Source: UBA1952 sp965246905 (GTDB lineage Bacteria > Bacteroidota > Bacteroidia > Chitinophagales > Chitinophagaceae). From it: a stretch of DNA of 64,000 nucleotides. The DNA is taken from positions 1 to 64,000 of the forward strand of contig CBDFFZ010000028.1 of NCBI GenBank assembly GCA_965246905.1, written 5' to 3'. This document shows positions 50,556 to 59,325 of the stretch, piece after piece (position 1 is the stretch's first letter; every line of letters starts with the position of its first letter). The position numbers were made by a program, and so were the translations under genes. The notes under the pieces are model-generated. The model saw only the letters and a program-made list of their open reading frames with translations, was not told where the DNA came from and ran no database searches.

Positions 50556-51965
50556 ATGAACACAAAAGAACAACCCATTATTGTAGGGCTCGACATTGGC
50601 ACCACCAAAGTTGTAGCCATTGCAGGCCGAAAAAACGAATACGGCAAACTTGAAATCCTGGGCTTTGGCAAAGCCGAATCGGCCGGCGTAAGCCATGGTG
50701 TGGTCATGAATATCGAGCAATGCATCAAAAGCATTGAAACCGCTATTGAAAAATGCCTCGAAAGCAACCCCAAGCTCGAAATTAAAGATGTGTATGTAGG
50801 CATTGCGGGCCAGCATATTAAAAGTCTGCAGACCCGTGGCGACCGGGTGCGCACGCGCGTAGATGAAGAGATCAATAAGGACGATATCGACCTGCTGGTG
50901 CGCGACCAGTATAAAACCTACATCCCAGCCGGAGATCAGATCATCGACATCATCCCGCAGGAATTCATGGTGGATAATACCCCCAGCGTGCTTGACCCGG
51001 TAGGCATGAGCGGCGTTAAGATCGGTGCCAACTTCCACATTATTACCGGCGACCGTAATGCCATCCGCAACATCAAGCGTTGCGTTGATAAGAGCCATTT
51101 AAAGACCCGCGACCTTGTCCTCCAGCCCCTCGCATCAGCAGCTGCGGTAATGAATGAGGAAGATCTGGAAGCCGGCGTTGCCATTGTGGATATTGGCGGC
51201 GGCACTACCGATATGGCAGTGTTCTATGATGGCATTCTGAAGCATACGGCGGTGATCCCTTATGCCGGCGTGAACATCACTAACGATATCCGCAACGGGC
51301 TCGGCGTACTGCGCGCGCAGGCCGAGCAGATGAAGGTTCAGTTCGGCACCGCCCTTGCAGACGAAGCCAATGTAAATGCGTTCATCACTATCCCTGGTCT
51401 GCGCGGGCTTCCGCCAAAAGAAATCTCTGTAAAGAACCTCGCGCATATTATCCAGGCGCGCATGACGGAGATCCTCGATTATGTGGTTTATCACTTGAAG
51501 CAGATAGGTCTCGAGAAGCAGCTTTATGGCGGCATCATCCTTACCGGCGGCGGCGCGCAGCTCAAAAACATCATCCAGCTTACCGAATATATTACCGGCC
51601 TCGGTTGCCGTCTTGGCTTCTCTAATGAGCATCTTGCCGGCGAGCACCCCGAAACGCTTTCCAACCCGATGTATGCAACCTGCATCGGTCTTATCCTGCG
51701 CGGCTATCACGATTTTGAGAATGGAAGGCTGCGCTTTGTTGGCGAAGGTGGCAATATCATCCATCTTTCCGAAGATGACCTGAAACCCGTTGTAACCGAT
51801 GAAATGATGGTGAAGGAAGACGCACCCCAAATTGACGAGGAAGACGAAGTAACAGCCGTAACCCGCAAAACAAAGAAGCGCACTGTAAATATGCACCGCA
51901 TCTTCGATCAGTTCAAAGACAAGTTCATGGGCCTCTTCGAGGACGTAGAAGACCGGGAAATGTAA
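50556..51965 (+). CDS. ftsA: Cell division protein FtsA
   Basis: A 469-residue actin-like ATPase. It opens IIVGLDIGTTKVVAIAG, contains VAIVDIGGGTTDMAVFYDG, and the late IILTGGGAQLKNIIQLTEYI. The C-terminus ends in a helix (MHRIFDQFKDKFMGLFEDV) that would be the amphipathic membrane anchor. FtsA tethers FtsZ to the membrane. It starts at ATG 50556, 39 bases after ftsQ. Confidence 0.96.
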   Translation: MNTKEQPIIVGLDIGTTKVVAIAGRKNEYGKLEILGFGKAESAGVSHGVVMNIEQCIKSIETAIEKCLESNPKLEIKDVYVGIAGQHIKSLQTRGDRVRTRVDEEINKDDIDLLVRDQYKTYIPAGDQIIDIIPQEFMVDNTPSVLDPVGMSGVKIGANFHIITGDRNAIRNIKRCVDKSHLKTRDLVLQPLASAAAVMNEEDLEAGVAIVDIGGGTTDMAVFYDGILKHTAVIPYAGVNITNDIRNGLGVLRAQAEQMKVQFGTALADEANVNAFITIPGLRGLPPKEISVKNLAHIIQARMTEILDYVVYHLKQIGLEKQLYGGIILTGGGAQLKNIIQLTEYITGLGCRLGFSNEHLAGEHPETLSNPMYATCIGLILRGYHDFENGRLRFVGEGGNIIHLSEDDLKPVVTDEMMVKEDAPQIDEEDEVTAVTRKTKKRTVNMHRIFDQFKDKFMGLFEDVEDREM

Positions 51966-52031
51966 GCAGCCCGCATCACCAAAAAATATAAAAAACAACT
52001 CATCAGCTCACCCAAAAACATTTTAAGCATA

Positions 52032-53633
52032 ATGATCCATTTTGAATTACCGAAAAATCAATCGTCTATCCTCAAGGTAATCGGCGTGGGCGGCGGTGGC
52101 GGCAATGCCGTAAACTACATGTACAACCTCGACCTCGAAGGCGTTGACTTTGTAGTGTGCAATACAGACCAGCAGGCTCTTGCCCAAAGCCCTGTGCCTA
52201 ATAAGATACAGCTCGGCCCGCACCTTACGCAGGGCCTCGGCGCCGGCGCAAACCCAGAGATCGGCAAGCAGGCATCCGAGGAAAGCATGGAAGATATCTC
52301 CAAGATCCTGAAGGTGAATACCCGCATGGCGTTCATAACCTGCGGCATGGGCGGCGGCACAGGTACGGGCGGAGCGCCTGTGGTAGCAAAGATCTGCCGC
52401 GAGCTCGGCATTCTTACCGTAGGCATCGTTACACTTCCCTTCTCTTATGAGGGCCGCAAGCGGATGAAGCAGGCGCAGGAAGGCATCGACCGGATGCGCG
52501 AGCATGTAGATACCATTCTCGTCATCTCTAACGATAAACTGCGTCAGCAGTTTGGCAACCTGCCCTTCACACAGGCATTTGCCAAGGCGGATAATGTACT
52601 GGCTACCGCCGCAAAATGCATTACGGATGTGATCACTACCAGCGGACAGGTAAATGTGGATTTTGCAGACGTAACAACCGTAATGAAGAACGGCGGAGTA
52701 GCCATCCTGGGCAATGCAGCTATTGCCGGTGAAAACCGCGCCCTGCGTGCCGTTGAGGAAGCGCTCAATTCCCCCCTGCTCAACGACAATGACATCCGCG
52801 GTGCAAAATGGATCCTGCTCAATGTAACCTCTGCCCCCGGCGATTTTGAGCATACGCTCGATGAGCTGGATGAGGTGCAGGCCTACGTGCAGCAAATGGC
52901 CGGCGACAATTGTGATCTTATCATGGGTGTAGGCCACGACCCGGCTCTCGATGACCGCATTGGCGTTACCGTGATCGCTACCGGTTTCAACCATAAAGAG
53001 ATCAAGGATATACCGGTAAAGGTTGCCGAGCAGCCTGCCCGCATTTCCCTTTCCTTAGGTGGCAATGCAGCAGATATGCATTCGGCGCAGCCGGCACAGA
53101 AAACCGACCTGATGATGCCTACGCTCACAGAGACCGCGCAGCCTTCGCAGCACTTCAGCAACCTGAAGCCGCTGCCCGTTGCAGAGGAAAAGCTGGAGCG
53201 CTTTACGCTGCGGATGGATGACCAGTTGCCCGCCGCTACAGCGTCCGCTGCGCCTGTAGAAGAGGAAAGCACTTTCCAGTTGGTGATCAAAGAAGAGCCG
53301 CAGCCCGCAAGCCAGTATGATTCCTTTACGATTGGTGAGCACCGCTTATCTACCGAAGAGCTGGAAGAGCGCCGCCAATTCGAAGAGCAGAAGCGCCAGC
53401 TCGAAGAGCGCGCCGAGCGCCTGCGCAAGCTAAGCTTCAACATAAAGGGCGGCGATGGCGATGATCTGGAAAATGTACCCGCCTATATGCGCCGCAGCGT
53501 GAATATTGACAATGGCGGATCCTCAAAAGATACTTACTACAGCGGCTACAGCGTTGGCGTAAATGACCCCAGTGGGAACCAGGCATCCATCCAGACGATC
53601 AATACCTTCCTTGATGGCAAAAAGCCGGACTAA
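52032..53633 (+). CDS. ftsZ: Cell division protein FtsZ
   Basis: A 533-residue tubulin-like GTPase. It has VIGVGGGGGNAVNYM, the tubulin signature GGGTGTGGAPV (near 105-115) and NDKLRQQFGNLP, with the C-terminal GTPase domain ending near 330. A variable linker of about 130 residues follows. The conserved C-terminal peptide is seen as ENVPAYMRRSV at about residue 478, with a further 45 residues beyond it. FtsZ forms the division ring. It closes the cluster, with a terminator at 53661. Confidence 0.96.
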   Translation: MIHFELPKNQSSILKVIGVGGGGGNAVNYMYNLDLEGVDFVVCNTDQQALAQSPVPNKIQLGPHLTQGLGAGANPEIGKQASEESMEDISKILKVNTRMAFITCGMGGGTGTGGAPVVAKICRELGILTVGIVTLPFSYEGRKRMKQAQEGIDRMREHVDTILVISNDKLRQQFGNLPFTQAFAKADNVLATAAKCITDVITTSGQVNVDFADVTTVMKNGGVAILGNAAIAGENRALRAVEEALNSPLLNDNDIRGAKWILLNVTSAPGDFEHTLDELDEVQAYVQQMAGDNCDLIMGVGHDPALDDRIGVTVIATGFNHKEIKDIPVKVAEQPARISLSLGGNAADMHSAQPAQKTDLMMPTLTETAQPSQHFSNLKPLPVAEEKLERFTLRMDDQLPAATASAAPVEEESTFQLVIKEEPQPASQYDSFTIGEHRLSTEELEERRQFEEQKRQLEERAERLRKLSFNIKGGDGDDLENVPAYMRRSVNIDNGGSSKDTYYSGYSVGVNDPSGNQASIQTINTFLDGKKPD

Positions 53634-53660
53634 CCCCATTATTAATCAAAATCAGTTGCT

Positions 53661-53692
53661 TATGCCTGCCTATCCGGGCAGGCATAATTTTT
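53661..53692 (+). terminator. Intrinsic terminator of the dcw cluster
   Basis: A 10-bp stem (TATGCCTGCC with GGCAGGCATA), loop TATCCG, then ATTTTTAC; 28 bases after the ftsZ stop. Confidence 0.9.
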
Positions 53693-53720
53693 ACATGCTC
53701 TTTTTGTAAACAACAGACAC

Positions 53721-54056
53721 ATGAAAAAGATCATTCTCGCAGCAACCCTTTTTGCCGCTATGCTTGCAGCAGATACCGCCGCCGCACAGCATGCCAGCCA
53801 TGGCCGTATGCCCCGTAAAGTACACCGCCAGCGCCACCAAATACACCGCATTCACGGTGGTGTGCGCGATGGCCAGCTTACTAACAAGGAAGCCAGACAA
53901 CTGGAGCGGGAACAAAAGAATATTGACGACAGCAAGCGTGCCGCACGACGCGATGGTGTGGTTACGCCAGCCGAAAAACGCGACCTCGACCGCCAACAGA
54001 ACGCCGCCGACCGCCATATTTATAATAAAAAACACAATGCAGCAATACGCCACTAA
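53721..54056 (+). CDS. Small basic secreted protein, paralogue of the one at 6993
   Basis: A 111-residue protein with a signal peptide ending in AAAQ. The mature part is rich in His, Arg and Lys. It shares with the protein at 6993-7301 the pattern G.LT..EAR.LEREQ..I, then DGVVTP.EKRDL, then A...IYNKKHN. Its first mature stretch (PRKVHRQRHQIHRIHGG) is unique to it. Probably periplasmic and mostly helical. Function unknown; possible metal binding through His and the DGVVTPAE loop is conjecture. It stands between two terminators, so it is a single unit. Confidence 0.72.
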   Translation: MKKIILAATLFAAMLAADTAAAQHASHGRMPRKVHRQRHQIHRIHGGVRDGQLTNKEARQLEREQKNIDDSKRAARRDGVVTPAEKRDLDRQQNAADRHIYNKKHNAAIRH

Positions 54057-54077
54057 GCATCCGTGTTGAGAATACAG

Positions 54078-54105
54078 AAAGCGTCTTTTAAAAGGCGCTT
54101 TTTTA
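54078..54105 (+). terminator. Intrinsic terminator
   Basis: AAAGCG pairs with CGCTTT and the inner bases pair further with one G-T pair; a T-run TTTTTTATTT follows. 21 bases past the stop at 54056. Confidence 0.85.
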
Positions 54106-54146
54106 TTTGCCCATGATGCATGCTCCATGCACCTATCTTCGCGCCG

Positions 54147-54653
54147 ATGAAACGAATATTACCTGCCCTTGCCCTGCTGCCCTTCCTGTTTATATCCTGC
54201 AAAAAGAAAATGGTGGATTGCACTGCCAAAGCCTATAAGGCACCCTGCTACGTAGCGTTTAAAGGATTCGCAAAAACTGAAGTAGATACCATTATACGCA
54301 ATATCTATCTCCCCGGCGAAGGCTTCAAAACCCGCACCGGCAGCGATACACTACCCTTTCCGGAAGTTTTCCTCTACAGCGATACAGCCTACTCCACCCC
54401 GGCGCGTACGCATATGAGTGCACTCGGCGCAGGCGCGGATTATGAGCTTATTGTACCGTCAGCCTCGAAGGTTTACCGCATTACGAACATAGCCTATCCC
54501 GCCGACTCCGTTATAAAATGGACTGCAGAGAAAACCTGCGGTACCTATGGCACCTTTATCCTACACCCGGTTTCTGTAAGCGTAAACGGCACAGGCATCT
54601 ACACCGGCGAAGTAACGCACAACAGCACCCAATGGATGGTACTGCAGCGTTGA
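54147..54653 (+). CDS. Hypothetical lipoprotein
   Basis: A 168-residue protein. The signal MKRILPALALLPFLFISC has a lipobox ending at Cys18, followed by KKK. The mature part contains four more cysteines (DCTAKAYKAPCY and KTCGTYG) and looks beta-rich. I know no family for it. The ATG at 54147 is the one that gives the lipobox. It is convergent with the histidine decarboxylase gene; a family A repeat sits between them. Confidence 0.6.
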   Translation: MKRILPALALLPFLFISCKKKMVDCTAKAYKAPCYVAFKGFAKTEVDTIIRNIYLPGEGFKTRTGSDTLPFPEVFLYSDTAYSTPARTHMSALGAGADYELIVPSASKVYRITNIAYPADSVIKWTAEKTCGTYGTFILHPVSVSVNGTGIYTGEVTHNSTQWMVLQR

Positions 54654-54660
54654 TTAAAGT

Positions 54661-54750
54661 CGGGCGCATCCTGCGGGCCGGGCTATCCGTTCCAAGCCCT
54701 TCGCTATCGCTACGGGGCTTTCCACTGCTATCCCTTGCGCGGAGATCTGC
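54661..54750 (+). repeat. Dispersed hairpin element, family A, copy 2
   Basis: CGGGCGCATCCTGCGGGCC, then GGGCTATCCG, CCAAGCCC, loop, GGGGCTT and TCCACTGCTATCCCTTGC. Nearly identical to copy 1 (9063-9152), and likewise in a gap between convergent genes. Confidence 0.8.
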
Positions 54751-54758
54751 CCCTGTCC

Positions 54759-55925
54759 TTACGCATGGAAAGAGTAATCGGGCGCTACTTCGCGATGCAC
54801 ATTATCCTTCCCGGCAATGATCTCCGCAACCACCTCATCTATCTGCTCTTTCGTTACATTGGGCATGCAGATGATGTGGGAAGATCCGTCCTCACTGGCA
54901 AGCTGCCACTTTTCGCGCACCTCATCGCAGGGCGCAGGAAACACCACCGTGATCGAATGGGGATTGCGCCATGCATCAATGCCTGCAGCCTGTAGCTTGC
55001 TCTCTGCATAAGATGCAATAGCTAAGCTATGCTGCGCCCGTGCCTGAAGGCCCACCAGCCCCAGCTTTTTGATCGTGTACCAAAGAAAAAGAGGGCTGAG
55101 CCCATTGCGCGAGCCGGTAATCGTAGTATCCACACTGCCTATATAATCGATAGAGCGGGCAATGCGGTCGCGGTTGCTTTTCTTCACGATCACCACGCCG
55201 CAGGGTATCGGCGAGCCAAAGAACTTATGCCCGCTGATCGCAATGCTATCGGCGCCATCTGCAAAATCGAAGGCAGGCCGCGGCTCGATAAAAGCGCTGT
55301 AGCTGCCGGAGAGCGCGCCATCTACATGAATATACTGGTTGTGAATGGCCAGATCTTTCAGGATGGTTTTGATACGGTGCACATCATCGCGCGCTTCCGT
55401 CATCGTGGTGCCGGTATTGGCCAGGATCACAACCGGTATATGTCGGTTCATGCGGAGGGCATTCTTCAGGTCGTCATAATCGATCTCGCCGTTGGGCTGT
55501 GAGCGCACTGCTATGTTGGGCATATTGAGCAGGTGCAGGTTTTTCTGCACGCTGTAGTGCGTAGCTTCCGAGTAGTACACCATGGCCTTTGGGTAGAGCT
55601 CGCGCGCAAGGTATAGCCCGTAGAGGTTGCCTTCGGAGCCTCCGTTGGTTACGTAGCCCCACCAGTTATCCGGCTGTGCGCGGAAGAGCTCTGCAAAGAA
55701 CTGCACTACCTCTTTTTCCATCTCGCGGCTATCTACGGCATAAGTGGAATCCACGAAAGGGTCTCCCAAGTTATTGAGCGGATAATGCAGGAAAGGCATG
55801 ATCTCAGGGTAGTCAAAATCCTTGGATACCGGGTAGCCGAGGAAATATTTTGTTTTTGACTGTACTTTTTCAAGCAGTGCGCTGAGCCTGTTTTTATCTG
55901 TCTCGGATAAGCCGGTACCATTCAT
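54759..55925 (-). CDS. hdc: PLP-dependent histidine decarboxylase
   Basis: A 388-residue group II PLP decarboxylase. It has YVTNGGSEGNLYGLYLARE, VVILANTGTTMTEARDD, YIHVDGALSGSYSAFI and SIAISGHKFFGSPIPCG, where the Lys in GHKF holds PLP. The closest known type by this pattern is bacterial PLP histidine decarboxylase, which makes histamine or a precursor of siderophores, though serine-type decarboxylases share the motifs. It has no biosynthetic neighbours here. The stop lies 105 bases from the convergent lipoprotein gene. Start ATG at 55923-55925. Confidence 0.88.
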   Translation of the reverse strand: MNGTGLSETDKNRLSALLEKVQSKTKYFLGYPVSKDFDYPEIMPFLHYPLNNLGDPFVDSTYAVDSREMEKEVVQFFAELFRAQPDNWWGYVTNGGSEGNLYGLYLARELYPKAMVYYSEATHYSVQKNLHLLNMPNIAVRSQPNGEIDYDDLKNALRMNRHIPVVILANTGTTMTEARDDVHRIKTILKDLAIHNQYIHVDGALSGSYSAFIEPRPAFDFADGADSIAISGHKFFGSPIPCGVVIVKKSNRDRIARSIDYIGSVDTTITGSRNGLSPLFLWYTIKKLGLVGLQARAQHSLAIASYAESKLQAAGIDAWRNPHSITVVFPAPCDEVREKWQLASEDGSSHIICMPNVTKEQIDEVVAEIIAGKDNVHREVAPDYSFHA

Positions 55926-55973
55926 TGCGAGCGGGGATTTAATGAAGGACGAAAATACGCTTTATAAAATATT

Positions 55974-56093
55974 GCCTCGTCCGCGTTTGCAACGCGGATG
56001 CGCCCGGTAAGGCTTTTGCAAAGCCGTTCAAAAAGGATATGCGCGTCGCAGACGCTACACCGGTGGCATCCGCGTTGCAAACGCGGACGAGGC
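55974..56093. repeat. 120-bp palindromic element with perfect 28-bp inverted ends, family D
   Basis: The left end (55974-56001, beginning GCCTCGTCCGCG) and right end (56066-56093, ending CGCGGACGAGGC) are perfect 28-base inverted copies. Inside are two small hairpins: GGCTTT-TGC-AAAGCC (56011-56025) and GCGTC-GCA-GACGC (56043-56055). Each end is itself a palindrome (CCGCGTT-TGC-AACGCGG). It could fold as a branched RNA or DNA. No gene lies within. It sits between two minus-strand genes, hdc and fumC. Confidence 0.85.
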
Positions 56094-56105
56094 CGGTGTA
56101 TTAAA

Positions 56106-56140
56106 TGTAAAAGCGCCAGCTAAATACCAGCGCTTTTACA
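56106..56140 (-). terminator. Hairpin downstream of fumC, probable terminator
   Basis: A perfect 11-bp stem (TGTAAAAGCGC with GCGCTTTTACA) and a 13-base loop; 20 bases past the fumC stop, with moderate T-richness on the minus strand. Confidence 0.7.
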
Positions 56141-56159
56141 ATTTGCATGCTGCACTATA

Positions 56160-57578
56160 TTAAATATCGCCAACCATTCCCTTAGGGTCCACCCATTCGT
56201 CAAACTGCTCAGCAGTCATGTGTTCAAAGTCAAGTCCTTTCAGCTTATACTCAAGCGCAGCCTGCTTTAAGGTGATGCCGCGATGGTGGGCATCCTGCGC
56301 AATGGCTGCAGCATTGTAGTAGCCGATCTTCGGGTTGAGCGCGGTTACCAGCATCAGCGAATTGCCAACATGCTCGGCAATGTTCTTCTCTATCGGCTCC
56401 AAGCCCTCGGCGCATTTATCATTGAAGCTTACACAGCCTTCGCCAATCAAGCGTGCGCTGTGCAGGAAGTTGAAGATCATCACCGGCTTGAATACATTCA
56501 GCTCAAAATGCCCCATCGACCCGCCTATTGTTATGGCTACATCATTGCCCATTACCTGCGCAGCTATCATGGTTAATGCCTCGCACTGTGTGGGGTTTAC
56601 CTTGCCCGGCATGATGGATGAGCCTGGCTCATTATCCGGAATATGGAGCTCACCGATGCCTGCGCGCGGCCCGGAGGAAAGCATACGGATATCATTGGCA
56701 ATCTTCATCAGGCTCACGGCAACCGTCTTCAGCGCGCCATGTGCTTCAACGATGGCATCATGTGCAGCGAGCGATTCGAATTTGTTTTCTGCAGTGATAA
56801 AAGGCAGACCGGTAAGCTCAGCAATCTTCCTGGCAACCGCTTCGGAATACCCTTTTGGCGTATTAATGCCGGTGCCTACCGCTGTACCTCCGAGGGCCAG
56901 CTCGCTGAGATGCGCAAGGGTGTTATTGATCGCCTTCAGGCCATGATCGAGCTGGCTTACGTAGCCGCTAAGCTCCTGGCCAACTGTAAGCGGCGTTGCA
57001 TCCATAAAATGCGTGCGGCCGATCTTCACCACATGCATATACTGCTTCGACTTTGCAGCCAGTGTATCGCGCAGCTTCGTAATGCCGGGGATGGTGGTTT
57101 CCATCAGCATTTTGTAAGCCGCAATATGCATCGCCGTAGGGAAAGTATCATTGGATGATTGCGATTTATTTACATCATCATTGGGGTTAAGCACCTTTTT
57201 CTCATCCATCAGGCTGCCGCCGTTGAGCACATGCCCGCGGTAAGCCACCACCTCGTTCACATTCATATTGCTCTGTGTACCGGAGCCCGTTTGCCAAACC
57301 ACCAGCGGAAATTCCGCATCCAGCTTGCCATCAAGTATCTCATCACATACCTTGCCGATAAGGGCAGATTTTTCTGCAGGAAGCACGCCGAGATCGTTAT
57401 TGGTGAGCGCAGCAGCCTTCTTGAGGTAGGCAAATGCCCGGATGATCTCCTTAGGCATTTTGTTGATGTCCTGCGCTATTTTGAAGTTATCGATAGAGCG
57501 CTGTGTCTGTGCGCCATAATAGGCGGTGGCGGGCACCTGCACTTCGCCCATGGTATCTTTTTCGGTACGGAAATCCAT
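56160..57578 (-). CDS. fumC: Class II fumarate hydratase
   Basis: A 472-residue fumarase. It begins RTEKDTMGEVQVPATAYYGAQTQRS, has GSGTQSNMNVNEV, GRTHFMDATPLTVGQE and the superfamily signature PGSSIMPGKVNPTQ with the catalytic loop Ser. It interconverts fumarate and malate in the TCA cycle without an iron-sulfur cluster. It is monocistronic, with a hairpin downstream. Start ATG at 57576-57578, close to a divergent gene start at 57689. Confidence 0.97.
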   Translation of the reverse strand: MDFRTEKDTMGEVQVPATAYYGAQTQRSIDNFKIAQDINKMPKEIIRAFAYLKKAAALTNNDLGVLPAEKSALIGKVCDEILDGKLDAEFPLVVWQTGSGTQSNMNVNEVVAYRGHVLNGGSLMDEKKVLNPNDDVNKSQSSNDTFPTAMHIAAYKMLMETTIPGITKLRDTLAAKSKQYMHVVKIGRTHFMDATPLTVGQELSGYVSQLDHGLKAINNTLAHLSELALGGTAVGTGINTPKGYSEAVARKIAELTGLPFITAENKFESLAAHDAIVEAHGALKTVAVSLMKIANDIRMLSSGPRAGIGELHIPDNEPGSSIMPGKVNPTQCEALTMIAAQVMGNDVAITIGGSMGHFELNVFKPVMIFNFLHSARLIGEGCVSFNDKCAEGLEPIEKNIAEHVGNSLMLVTALNPKIGYYNAAAIAQDAHHRGITLKQAALEYKLKGLDFEHMTAEQFDEWVDPKGMVGDI

Positions 57579-57688
57579 TTTTTGATTTATGCTTTTTAAA
57601 TGTTGATTCAGGATGTCGGCGTAAAGGTAAAGATGATTTCCAGAGCCAGAACTTTTCCACTATACTTGTAGTTTAGAATATTTGCGCC

Positions 57689-59302
57689 TTGAAAAATATA
57701 CTGTTGATTTTCCTGTTATCCGGTTTATACTTTTCATTAAAAGCACAGGATCGTTCCATCGAGCTGAGCAGTCCGTTCCCTGAGCCGCTGGAGATGGACT
57801 ACAAACTTTTGCAATGCCACAATGGCAATACCTTCCTTATCCAGCTGAAGAAGTTTGGAATAGGATTCAGGCTTTACGGAAAAGACAGAAAATTAATCAA
57901 GGAGATGATGATCCCCGCGAAATTCTGGCGTCCCGCTAATATGAAAGGAGCCACGATCGAAGGTGTTTACGAGATAGCGGGTAAGCTGGATATTTTTTTC
58001 GCTCAGGAAAATGAACAGGTACCGGCAATGTACCGTATCGAGATCAGCACCGATGATGGAGCAGTAATTGACCAGCAGAAGATACATACGGTAGCAGAGC
58101 AAAAATCAAGGTCCATTTTTTCCAGGATGGGTGGTCTTACCGCATATTACCGTGTAACGAAAGACCCGTCATCAGATCACTATGCCGTAATCTTTATCAA
58201 CGATTTTACAGACGAGACAAATAAGCGTATTGAAGCCCTTATTTTTGATGAAAACCATAAGCTGCTTAAATATCTATTTTACAAACCTGTTGACGATAAG
58301 TTCAAGTATGTTGATTATGCCGGCTCCGCTTTGAATGGCACCAGGCTGTTGCTATGCACCGACGACTACAATACCAGGTCTTCGGGCGGCAAGGAAAATA
58401 ACATCGTGATTTCCGAGTCGGAGATGGCAGCCGATACTTTCCGTCATCATGTCCTGAATATCGAAACAGATCTTAAAGGTTTATCCTGTACCATAAGATT
58501 CCAGGGCGATCATAAGAAAGTACATTTGCTTACTTATAAGACAGGCGATGAAAAGCAGAAAAACCTCTACGATGTTTGCCTGAATGCCGGTGATCTTTCG
58601 CCCATTTATATCAATGCAGTATCCCAGGAAAGACTTTCAGCAGACGGCAGAGAAAAGCACGGCGCCAAAAAAGACTTTCATGGTACTCCGATAAATTATC
58701 TCAGCAACGACGACAATTCGACGACCATACTGCTTGAAGAACATTCCAAGATCGATTACAACTCGGGCGGCCATGGCATAACGACCTATGCAATAGAAAA
58801 TATAGGGGTCATGGATATGGATGAAAACGGAAAGGTGGCGAATGCATACCAGTCAAGAAAATGCCAGGCTTCCAAAAAAGGAATGAACGAAATGCAGCAG
58901 GTAAGGCAGGAAAACACACAGATGAGCGATGTCTTTAAGCGAAATTTGGTGATCGGGGATGACGCAGATATAGACTTCTACTCCTTTAATTATGCCAGGA
59001 CGCAATCCGCTACCTACATTATTTATAACACGCATCCTGACAATTTCAGCAGCGACGACGAAAAAAAATCGAATTATTGCATCAGCGGCATCACAGGTAC
59101 CCAAACGATTTGCTTGGCGTTGCGCAACGGCCAATGGGTAAAAGGATATTTATGGGGCGAACCGAACAGCCAGTTTGATAACCGCTTTACAAGTGTGGGC
59201 TCATCGCATTTTGATAAAAGAACCGGTACTTATGCAGCATTGATCATAGACCAGAAAGGCAAGAGAAAACAGGCCCTTATTGCCTGGACAAATTTAAAAT
59301 AG
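57689..59302 (+). CDS. Large secreted protein of unknown function
   Basis: A 537-residue protein with a signal peptide (KNILLIFLLSGLYFSLKAQ). The rest is soluble and beta-rich, with several short repeats of a D-rich loop (ISTDDGAVID, LICTDDYNTRSSGGKEN). No catalytic motif or known domain is evident. The only start available is TTG at 57689, just before the signal peptide. It is followed 23 bases later by a cytochrome c peroxidase gene, also starting with TTG; the two may be cotranscribed. Likely periplasmic or extracellular. Confidence 0.7.
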   Translation: MKNILLIFLLSGLYFSLKAQDRSIELSSPFPEPLEMDYKLLQCHNGNTFLIQLKKFGIGFRLYGKDRKLIKEMMIPAKFWRPANMKGATIEGVYEIAGKLDIFFAQENEQVPAMYRIEISTDDGAVIDQQKIHTVAEQKSRSIFSRMGGLTAYYRVTKDPSSDHYAVIFINDFTDETNKRIEALIFDENHKLLKYLFYKPVDDKFKYVDYAGSALNGTRLLLCTDDYNTRSSGGKENNIVISESEMAADTFRHHVLNIETDLKGLSCTIRFQGDHKKVHLLTYKTGDEKQKNLYDVCLNAGDLSPIYINAVSQERLSADGREKHGAKKDFHGTPINYLSNDDNSTTILLEEHSKIDYNSGGHGITTYAIENIGVMDMDENGKVANAYQSRKCQASKKGMNEMQQVRQENTQMSDVFKRNLVIGDDADIDFYSFNYARTQSATYIIYNTHPDNFSSDDEKKSNYCISGITGTQTICLALRNGQWVKGYLWGEPNSQFDNRFTSVGSSHFDKRTGTYAALIIDQKGKRKQALIAWTNLK

Positions 59303-59325
59303 GGAGTGACAGGTAAATTCGCATC

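Noticed and set aside
52047..52994. Long open frame antisense to ftsZ (315 residues)
   Set aside because: A shadow of the conserved ftsZ codons; the translation has no recognisable family and ftsZ is certain.
55974..56093. tRNA-like or known structured RNA
   Set aside because: The branched fold has no tRNA consensus bases and no known family fits; treated as a repeat element.
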